Source: Heligmosomoides polygyrus polygyrus (lineage: Eukaryota; Nematoda; Chromadorea; Rhabditida; Heligmosomidae). Taken from it: 64,000 nucleotides of DNA. Below, piece after piece: positions 56,793 to 64,000 of this stretch (the stretch's first letter is position 1; each line of letters opens with the position of its first letter). The stretch lies in the NCBI GenBank assembly GCA_947396885.1, contig OX377204.1, positions 25,675,706 to 25,739,705 of the forward strand. The letters run 5' to 3'. A program made the position numbers and the translations under genes. Below the pieces are notes generated by a model. The model saw nothing but the letters and a program-made list of their open reading frames with translations. It was not told the origin of the DNA and searched no databases.

Positions 56793-57350
56793 GCAGCAGT
56801 TCAATACGTGTTGAAGCGAACAGTGGACCATGTTGGTAACACGTCCTTGCCTTTACATCAAGCCACAAGAACAAGCGGCTAACGATTACTGTGCCTTTCA
56901 CGAAACCTTTTCGGAACAGACTCAAACTAGAAATTATGAATATTCAGCTACGAACGCTGAAATAGTTTTTCGATGACGACTGCACGTTGTGTGAGGCCCA
57001 CTAATCCTTTCGCAGTTTTCTCTGGGGATTTCGCAGGAGGCTGGAGGAGCAAGAGATGCAAAGCACTTTGCAGAATCGAACTTTGGCCTCGTTTCTCTAC
57101 GCATACTGGCCTGCAGCGGTTTTTGAAGCGCCTGATCTCCAGCCGTATTCCCAGATGAAAACTGATGATGAGATAATGAGGCCAGCAGGTGTATCGTTCT
57201 TTCAGCTGTCACGACGCTTAAGCGTTCTCGTGAGAGGTGTCGTCACTATAACAGATATACGGTGTTCATCTCTCTCGTCTGAACTTGATGCAGCACCACA
57301 CGATGCGACATTCGATATAAGACGCTATTCTGATGCATTGTTTGGACGGT

Positions 57351-57590
57351 TGGTGATATTCGTCCCTAAACGTGGTGGTACCGAAAATTGCTCGCTTTGT
57401 GAGCTAAGCTGGACACGGACACTCGAATGCAGGCGACAGGCCATTGTGACAGACCGGCCTACGAAGACCCATGTCACATAACATGGTGTGTGATTCTGCT
57501 CGTTTTCCGAGATAGTGTTACGGCATCGCCGGGAGCCAACGCGAAATCGCAATGCACGGTGACTGTGAGAAGTACACGACCGTCACCAGT
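57351..57590 (+). mobile_element. RTE-B-related 5'-end-only fragment
   Basis: Aligns with the first ~235 bp of the B copies: gctcgctttgtgagctaagc, aatgcaggcgacaggcc, gaagacccatgtcacat and agatagtgttacggc. Identity with the B copies then stops at about 57590. P4 (GCTCGC/GTGAGC) and GTCC/GGAC pairing remain, but P1 is largely lost. LINE copies normally lose 5' ends, so a solitary 5' end is unusual. Confidence 0.75.
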
Positions 57591-57900
57591 GGAATCTTGC
57601 TCTCCCCTTGTATAGTAAGAGTTATCCAAGGGAGTTAGCCATCCTGTCGTGCAGAAACTCGAAGTAAATTGCACTGCAATGCTATCTCCGTAGAGGTTCT
57701 AGACTTGAGCGTTGCAGATTGTCAGGCGTTGCTGATCTATTCCAGCGTGGCTTGGTTTGAACACTGACATTTTGTCGAACCTCCGGAAAAGGTTTTTGTT
57801 GCAGAAACCTCATCGTAATAAGCAACGGATATTGTTGACAAGCATAGCAGGCTTGGCAGGCTGCACATGTAACAGCTTTCTTCCAAGTATAGTTGTTGGT

Positions 57901-58197
57901 AGGGCGCGTGTAGCGCAGTCGGAGGAGGCGCGACTGTCGCGTGCACCCGATACCAGGTTCCTGGTTCGGATTTCCCGCCCAGGCCAACCAAGCCCTTCAT
58001 CCCTCGCTGAATTGGTACCAGACTTGTCTGGGAAGAATAGAGCGCTGACTTGTTCATCTGCTGGCCACCGCAAGTCATTGTATGGCCAAATACGCATTCA
58101 ACATGCCTCCACGACATCTCGTAGAAGTAGAATGCGTGGCGCATCCCAAAGAGGATTGAATAACGCCGTCCTTTATCCTTTATCCTTTATCCTTTAT
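57901..58197 (+). repeat. SINE1, best full-length copy (tRNA-derived SINE)
   Basis: Head with a perfect 12-base A-box match, TAGCGCAGTCGG (57911-57922), and a B-box-like TGGTTCGGATTTCCC. A ~150-bp unrelated body follows, then the 3' block gcgtggcgcatcccaaagag and a (CTTTATC)n tail, ctttatcctttatccttta. RNA polymerase III transcription and LINE-driven copying are known for such SINEs. I see no LINE in this window with the same tail. TSD not clear. Confidence 0.82.
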
Positions 58198-58199
58198 GG

Positions 58200-59150
58200 C
58201 ACAGACTTGGCTCTCCATTTGTCAAGCCTGTTTTCAAACTGTACTTCGGCCAGAGTATCGCTCTTTGACCTATGTGAAAGTTTTGCAAAAAGGCTCATTA
58301 ATGACGAGGAAATGTGACGCCGAAGTTGACGAAACCTTATCAATGAATTAACGAAACAGTGTTTTAAGACCATCAGAGCTTGGAATGGCGATTACAAAAA
58401 CGACTGCATTGTGATCATGTTGTCTTGTCTGTTAAAGATATGTTTAAAAAATGAATTTTCTGCTTAGTGAGCACCAAATAGGTATATCAAAACAGCTAAA
58501 ATGCAAGGAAAACGGGCAAACCTCGTCAAGAGTGTTCAGGTTGTTCTGTAACACCAGTAATTTCATCAATCCCCAAACTGCCTCTCGTACATACCTCCAT
58601 AGAGCTTTATAAAGTAGCTGATGCCCTCCCTGAATCCTCGAAGCGATCTTCAATTTTTCGTGAGATTTTACTGTTGCCTGGCATATTTTGCTTCACGGTG
58701 GCTCTCAAAAATTGGTGTGCATGCAAGTCATTACGAAGACGCTTACTACGCTTCCACGGTCCAATAATCAAAGACAGATCACTTCGAAGAAGGTTGTTAC
58801 AAAACGGCGGAAAAAACGCGCTCCTGCGGCGAATGGACAATGGACAAAGGTACGATTTAACACTGGATAAGGATTTGATGGACGAGTAGTAAAAAACAGA
58901 AACAGGTGAACAACATATTGAAGAAGAAGTAGAGGAAGAAGTGGATTGGAGAGAACGTCCTGAATGCAAGAAGCACCTAGGAAAAGAACCATGAAAGAAA
59001 GACGGATGACGCTGGGGAACTCCGCCCACTTCGGGCGGCCGGGCATGCGTAGAGAATCTGATAACTGGACCGTCGAATGCCAAAAGCCCCTGAGAATTAA
59101 TAATTAATAAAATAATATATAATAATACTTACTTACTTTGATACTTTGAT
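58200..59150. other. No gene recognised; Lys/Arg-rich frame
   Basis: Plus-strand frames at 58674-58889 and 58688-58870 include RRKKRAPAANGQWTKVRFNT, and a nearby Glu-rich stretch reads EEEVEEEVDWRERP after stops. Composition is gene-like, and the ggcggccgggcatgcgtaga region is GC-rich, so this may be a decayed element or exon. I cannot name it. Confidence 0.3.
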
Positions 59151-59157
59151 GGTCAAG

Positions 59158-59216
59158 AACTAAAGATCAATGAACCATCTCCATTTATGATGGAGATGGT
59201 TCATTGATCTTTAGTT
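59158..59216. repeat. Perfect 27-bp inverted repeat with 5-bp loop
   Basis: Arms 59158-59184 and 59190-59216 are exact inverses around ttatg. The right arm is RTE-C coding sequence (minus strand ETKDQ codons), so the left arm is an inverted duplicate exactly at the fragment's 3' breakpoint. Confidence 0.9.
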
Positions 59217-59731
59217 TCCAGACGAAGAACAGCTACTCGCGGACTGATGATCTTGTAAGAGTCTACTAGGTGGAGCACTGTCGAATTGACGAGAAATCCA
59301 ACTCCGCCAATATTCTTTCTGTCCACCTTTGCTCCGATAATAAGAAGCTCGTTGTGGTCGGTCCTTCTTATGGTTTCCGTTCTGCCTTTCGTTTCCTGCA
59401 GGGCGGTAACGTCGTATTTGTTGCGGCTTCTGTAAAGCAGTGTCCGAAGATCCTGCCCAGATGCGATCGAACGACCGTTATAAGTGCAGACGAATAGGCA
59501 GTTTTCGTGTCGTGGTGGGAGGGAGTTTCCGATAGTACGATTCCAATGACGTCCTGATAGTTTAACTCCGAGATTAGATGGCCCCTCGCCGGAGGTGGAT
59601 GCAACCGACGTCGTAGAAGTCCACCTCCGGCGCGCGGAGGACCTGGGCACGGATTTAGTTGTTTGAGCCATAGCGGTGGTCTGGTTACTCACATGTTCCT
59701 GGCCAGGGATACGGGAGAGCCGCCCATACAC
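59201..59731 (-). pseudogene. RTE-C endonuclease N-terminal fragment
   Basis: A 176-codon minus-strand frame with a basic, Ser/Thr-rich N-terminus, then the APE-like domain: CTYNGRSIASGQDLRTLLYR, VTALQETKGR (catalytic Glu), ELLIIGAKVDRKNIGGVGFL and RVAVLRLETKDQ, then TGA. The frame is open from a GTG at 59731; a likelier methionine begins MAQTTKSVPR. The terminal stop falls in the conserved endonuclease, so the gene is cut short there. Confidence 0.8.
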
Positions 59732-59761
59732 GACAAAGCGTCGCGTACTGCGTGACTGTTT

Positions 59762-59824
59762 GTGCCGTTAGCCATCACAAAGTGATGTTCACCCCTTCGC
59801 CGCGATGAGGGGCACATGAAGGAG
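59762..59824 (-). ncRNA. Candidate HDV-like ribozyme at 5' end of RTE-C
   Basis: Hand fold on the minus strand (63 nt): P1 CTCCTTC with GAAGGGG (7 bp, one G-U), J1/2 AT, P2 GTGCC with GGCAC, L3 around CTCATCGCGG, P4 CATCAC with GTGATG around TTT (perfect), and J4/2 GCTAAC ending in a candidate catalytic C. The order matches the HDV fold and the sequence is unrelated to family B. P3 is not obvious and the 5' base would be C, which is less usual. Confidence 0.55.
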
Positions 59825-60231
59825 ATATATAATAATAATAATCACACTAAACTAGTTATCCAGAGTAATATTCCAAATATAGATACACTTCTTAGCAAAG
59901 AAACTAATTGGCTCTTATAGAATAGAGTATTGGGAAGTCTACCCGTCTTAAGAGCCGAACAAACAACAAAATAGAAGTTGATGAAGCTGGTCAGCATGGG
60001 ATCACTTTGTATGTGATAAACGTCAGACTATTTTAATCCAACAGCTAAGCGACTACTCGTCGTTTCTAACAAAGGTGAGCAAAAGTTTTTAAAAATTTAA
60101 AGAAGACAGAAATCAATGAGTGAAAAATTAGAAGACAAATACATCTAGAATGTTATTCAATTTATCCAATATGGCTAAAATAATTTACAACAGTTAAGGA
60201 AATAATGAGAGGCATAAAACGTTCTTCTTTA

Positions 60232-60303
60232 GGTGGCGATGTCCGTTCCTCCACGTGGTGCCACTGGAAACTGCTCGCTCTGCGAGCTAAGCTAAGCACG
60301 GAC
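60232..60303 (+). ncRNA. HDV-like ribozyme at 5' end of RTE-B
   Basis: 72 nt: P1 GGTGGCG with TGCCACT, P2 GTCCGT with ACGGAC, L3 TCCACG, P1.1 GG, P4 GCTCGC-TCT-GCGAGC, and J4/2 TAAGCTAAGC with candidate catalytic C at 60297. It starts at the first base of the element, next to the TSD. The polyprotein ATG (60310) follows 6 bases after P2. HDV-like ribozymes at the 5' ends of RTE and R2-type LINEs are established; this assignment is a hand fold. Confidence 0.75.
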
Positions 60304-60309
60304 ATTCGA

Positions 60310-63300
60310 ATGCAGGCGACAGGCCCTTGTGACAGGCCGGCCTACGAAGACCCATGTCACATCACATGGTTGATGACAGTTCAAGTTTCTCGAGATAGTG
60401 CTACGGCGTCCGCGGGAGCCGACGCGCACTCGCAGAGCCCGGCGAGTGTGAAAAGTATGCGAGGGTCCCTGATGCGAGGACGGCATCGGGGGCAACTGAG
60501 CTAGTCCGAAAGTCCCGTAACGTAAGCAGGACCCGCGTGGCAACGCTGAATGTGGGTACGTTGACGGGCCGCTCGTGCGAGTTGGTTGAAGCACTGGAGC
60601 GTAGAAGAGTTGATTTCTGTGCGGTGCAGGAGACGAGGTGGTCCTGCCGCAAGTCAAGGGACATAGGACGAGGCTTCAAGGCCGTTCTATGTGGAAGTCC
60701 CAGGACCACCAGTGGAGTTGGAGTCATCGTCTCCGAACGATTTCGTGACTCGATTGTAAGTGTCGAACGCTTTAACGATCGGTTGATGAAGATCGTTGTC
60801 GCCGCTAAGGAGCGACTCTATCACTTCTTCTCTGCGTATGCTCCGCAGACTGGCTGCTCCGATCAAGCCAAGGATGAGTTTTGGAGCCTGCTTGATGAGA
60901 AGACAGCAGAGGTACCGTCGAAAGATGTCATCGTAGTCGCTGGTGACCTTAATGGGCACGTCGGCGCGACGAAAGACGGGTACAGCTGTCATGGTGGATT
61001 CGGTTACGGGTCGCGTAACGCCGATGGTGAGCGTATCCTTGAATATGCGGAATCGCATAACCTCACCATAGTGAACACCGTATTTCGTAAACGCGACTCC
61101 CACCTCATCTCATACTATAGTGGGAACTCCAAGTCTCAGATAGATTTCGTCCTTGTGAAGGATCGAGACCGAAGTCTTGTCACAGACGCGAAGATCGTGC
61201 CGTATGAGACGGTCGCCCCACAGCACCGACCGCTGATCTGCACCCTAAAGATCGCCGCTCCAAGGCAGAAGCAGGTTGAGCGATGCGGTGCACCGAGAAT
61301 CAAGTGGTGGCGAATGAGAGAGAAGGAAGCAGCTGTGATTTCTCGCGTGCGATTACCGACAGTCACAACTGTCGACGAAACTTGGAAGAAGGCTGCCGAC
61401 GCGATACGTGAAGCTGCAAGGTTGGAGCTCGGCATCACGGTGCCTGGACGACGCAAGGTCGAAAAGCAGGCGTGGCTGTGGACAGATGACGTGAAAGCAA
61501 AAGTTCGAGAGAAGAAGTCGCTCAATCACGTGTTTCTCAGCGACAAGACAGCCGATAACTGGCGGAAGTACCAAGAAGCGAGGAAAGCTGCAAAGAAGGC
61601 CGTGGCTGTTGCAAAAGCCACTCATTATGGAGATGTCATCGAGAAGCTCGAGTCACGCGATGGTGAGTGGTATGTGTACCGACTCGCAAAGAATCGCCAT
61701 CGCCAGACCGAGGACATCGAGAAGTTCTTCGGCATCAATGATGAGAACGGCCATCTTCTTACGGACCGCAAGAAGGCATTGAAGCGATGGCGCGATTACT
61801 TTGAGGAAATTTCCACTATGGAATTTCCTCACCCGGCCATCCCTTCTGTGGCTTCTGTCCACGGTCCCGTTCGGAAGATCACCGTGGAGGAGACAGAAGC
61901 GGCTCTGAGGAAGATGAGGCCAGGCAAAGCGACTGGGCCCGACGACGTGGCAGCTGATCTGTGGAAGTCAAAGCTGTGGTACCCTGCTGAGTGGTTGGCG
62001 CAGTTCTTTAACCAGGTTGTGGCGGAGAAGAAGGTGCCTGAGTGTTGGCGCCAAAGCACGACGATTCCGATTTGGAAGAAGAAGGGCAGTCCTGCAGACT
62101 GCTCCAATTACCGTCCGATTCGCTTGCTCTCGCACAGCATGAAGATCTTTGAGCGAATTGTCGATGGTCGAATTCGTGACATCGTCCAGCTTTCCAGCAA
62201 TCAGTGCGGCTTCGTGGCTGGCTGTGGCACCATTGATGTCATACATGCCGCCCGCCTCCTGTTAGAGAAGCATCGCGAGAAACAGAAGCCAGTGCATATC
62301 GCCTTCCTCGACCTAGAGAAGGCCTTTGACCGCGTACCGCGTGAAGTGATATGGTACGCCCTGCGACGACATGGAGTTCCTGAGGAGCTCATAGAGTGGG
62401 TGCGAATCCTCTACTCTTCTCCAAAGAGTAGAGTTCAAGCTGCAGCCGGAACCTCGATGGAGTTCCCCATCTCTGTCGGGGTGCACCAGGGTTCTGCGCT
62501 TTCCCCACTCCTTTTTGTTGTCGTGATGGACGCCATTACACGAGATCTTCAGAAGCCAGTCCCCTGGACACTGCTTTGTGCTGATGACGTAATGCTCGCT
62601 AGCGAAAGTAAAGGTGAACTCGAGCGAGAGGTGCAAGCTTGGTGTGATCGCTTAGAGTGTTTTAGACTCAGACTGAACGTGAAGAAGACAGAGTATCTAA
62701 CGACGGACGTTAATGAGTCCAGCTCCATCAAAGTTAACGGCATCGAGCTCCCACGCACTTCGGTTTTTAAGTACCTGGGATCAGCAGTAGCATCTGATGG
62801 CAATCTGATGATTGAAGTGAACTCACGCGTGAATGCAGCTTGGTCCAAGTGGCGCTCGTTGACTGGTGTGCTCTGCGATAGGAAGATGCCAGAGCGCTTG
62901 AAGTCAAAAATATATAGAACTGTCGTCCGGCCGGTAGCGATATACGGTGCTGAGTGTTGGCCTGCGACCAAGGAGGTTGAAACGCGCCTCAGCGTCATGG
63001 AGACGAAGATGCTGCACTGGACGGCTGGAGTCACGCGCCTGGACCGCATCCGAAACGATGTCATTCGGCAGAAGTTCGGTGTCGCGCCGATAGCGGACAA
63101 GATGCGCGAAGCTCGCTTACGATGGTACGGCCACGTTCTGCGTGGAGAAGAGGACAGCGTCCGCAAGATAGGCCTTAACTTCGAGGTAATAGGAAAGCGG
63201 CCTAGAGGGCGTCCGAAGCAGCGCTGGTCTGACACGTTACATATGGACTTGAAGGTTGCTGGTGTCCACCCTGATCTAGCGCTGGATCGGGAGAGGTGGC

Positions 63301-63350
63301 GTCATGACACCAGAATAGCGGACCCCGCTACGAAGCGGGACAGACGCTGA
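60310..63350 (+). pseudogene. RTE-B endonuclease-RT polyprotein, one frameshift
   Basis: Starts MQATGPCDRPAYED. A missing G in a G run at 60488-60492 (5 G here, 6 G in the 33- and 50-kb copies) shifts the frame just before the endonuclease. From 60537 it is open for 937 codons to TGA at 63348-63350. Endonuclease motifs are complete (VQETRW, YAPQTGC, AGDLNGHVG, SQIDFVLV, PQHRPL). The RT box reads LLCADDVMLA: Tyr of YADD is Cys, both aspartates intact. The C-terminal RTE block ends in basic residues. Confidence 0.93.
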
Positions 63351-63423
63351 AGAAGAAGAAGAAGAAGATAAAACGTTCTTCTTTAACATAGTAAAAAAGA
63401 GGTGATTTCAGACTTTTGTAGCA

Positions 63424-63440
63424 TAAATGAATAAATAAAT
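63424..63440 (+). repeat. LINE-like (AATGAATAAATAA) tail stub
   Basis: cataaatgaataaataaatt; no coding remnant next to it. The rest of 63440-63960 shows nothing recognisable. Confidence 0.35.
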
Positions 63441-63960
63441 TCTGAACAGAAGAACCAGCTGTAATGTTCTTTCCAGGGTTTGCAGCAATTTTTTGAAGTG
63501 TCTTTCCTACTGTAACATGTACTCCAGAAAAATAAAGAGTATTTTGTCATGTTCCCATCAATGAAGATTTTGAGTATATTAGATTTCTTCCAGACATCAA
63601 GAACTCTATTTTCGTTTGAACGTAGGCGATTAGAAAGGCTTCGTCAAACTCTAACAGTTTCAATTGCTCTGCGAAAAAAACCATGTGGACCAGAAGCACT
63701 TAGCGTGAAAGAAGGATGAAGAACTAGAGAACGTTGAGAATATTCACTGCTATATAATGACGCATTAGAGATTCAGAGCACTTTCCAGAAATTCTAAAAA
63801 TTACACGGCTTGACGGAAATTGCGAGAATGCACTCTATGAAATTGGCATCCTAGAGCTAGCACTCTTCTTATGCGCAATATTCATGATTGGAAGATTGCG
63901 AAACTTTGAGACTTCATAATACTGGCCGAGATTTGTTTTAAGATGCATCACAAGATTAGA

Positions 63961-63961
63961 T

Positions 63962-64000
<39 letters not shown>
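63961..64000. repeat. (TTTA)10 microsatellite at window edge
   Basis: Forty bases of uninterrupted TTTA repeats running off the end. On the minus strand this could be the AAATAAATA tail of a LINE lying outside the window. Confidence 0.8.

Larger units (their letters stand above)
59190..59824 (-). mobile_element. RTE family C, 5' fragment (minus)
   Basis: Runs on the minus strand from a candidate ribozyme 5' end at 59824 through a leader into the endonuclease domain. It stops at 59190, where an inverted duplicate begins. It lacks most of the endonuclease and all of the RT. It could be the same family as the 43-kb fragment, but the two do not overlap, so this cannot be tested here. Confidence 0.75.
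60232..63367 (+). mobile_element. RTE family B, youngest full-length copy
   Basis: A perfect 18-bp TSD, ataaaacgttcttcttta, lies at 60214-60231 and 63368-63385. The 3136-bp body begins GGTGGCGATG and ends in (GAA)n. It has the longest open frame in the window (937 codons), with a single 1-bp lesion upstream of it. The perfect 18-bp TSD and minimal damage suggest it is the most recent insertion here. Confidence 0.95.

Noticed and set aside
57757..58317. 186-codon open frame
   Set aside because: Runs through the SINE1 copy and its tail; composed of repeat sequence, not a gene.
58607..59083. 158-codon minus-strand protein gene
   Set aside because: Serine- and phenylalanine-rich low-complexity translation opposite a Lys/Glu-rich plus strand; no motif and no neighbour supporting it.
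62549..63235. 228-codon minus-strand open frame
   Set aside because: Lies entirely antisense to the conserved RTE-B RT coding sequence. Similar antisense frames occur in every B copy. No independent motif.

Overview
The window looks like intergenic or intronic DNA from an animal genome, most likely a parasitic clade V (strongylid or hookworm-like) nematode. The basis is the repeat content: several RTE-clade LINEs, CR1/Jockey-type LINE remnants, mariner and Tc1-like transposons, tRNA-derived SINEs and foldback elements, all in AT-rich DNA. The organism call is an inference. I found no convincing host protein-coding exon, rRNA or functional tRNA gene; nearly every recognisable gene belongs to a mobile element.

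Layout. 0.3-3.4 kb: near-intact RTE element 'A' whose first ~75 bp are tRNA-like (Pol III A and B boxes), with a perfect 16-bp target-site duplication (TSD). 3.5-13 kb: SINEs, foldback elements, a SINE nested in a SINE (7.8-8.5 kb) and a ~530-bp foldback at 12.5-13.1 kb. 13.4-14.2, 16.5-17.9, 21.9-22.6 and 26.8-27.4 kb: CR1-like reverse transcriptase (RT) remnants on the plus strand. 19.2-20.1 kb: a mariner copy with poly-G terminal repeats. 24-32.5 kb: many copies of one tRNA-derived SINE. 33.2-35.9 kb: decayed RTE 'B' copy. 38.1-38.9 kb: Tc1-like element whose long inverted ends contain duplicated transposase coding sequence. 41.5-42.8 kb: 5'-truncated RTE close to B with an open RT frame. 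43.1-43.8 kb: RTE 'C' C-terminal fragment (minus). 49.0-53.3 kb: mariner split by a nearly complete RTE B. 57.4 kb: 5'-only RTE B fragment. 57.9 kb: the best SINE copy. 59.2-59.8 kb: 5' fragment of RTE C (minus). 60.2-63.4 kb: full-length RTE B with a 937-codon open frame and an 18-bp TSD.

The main point is the 5' architecture of the RTE elements. Full-length B copies begin exactly at the TSD boundary with a sequence that folds by hand as an HDV-like self-cleaving ribozyme (P1, P2, P4 and a J4/2 cytosine). The unrelated C fragment has an independent HDV-like fold at its 5' end. Element A instead begins with a tRNA-like module directly followed by the first in-frame ATG. Three RTE lineages in one 64-kb window therefore carry two different kinds of structured 5' module. 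Each RTE codes for an APE-type endonuclease and an RT in one reading frame, without a separate ORF1, and ends in a short trinucleotide tail (GAA, GTA or GAT type) next to a TSD. Long stretches (9.5-12.5, 14.2-16.4, 36.9-38.1, 38.9-41.5 and 43.8-48.3 kb) hold nothing I can identify.
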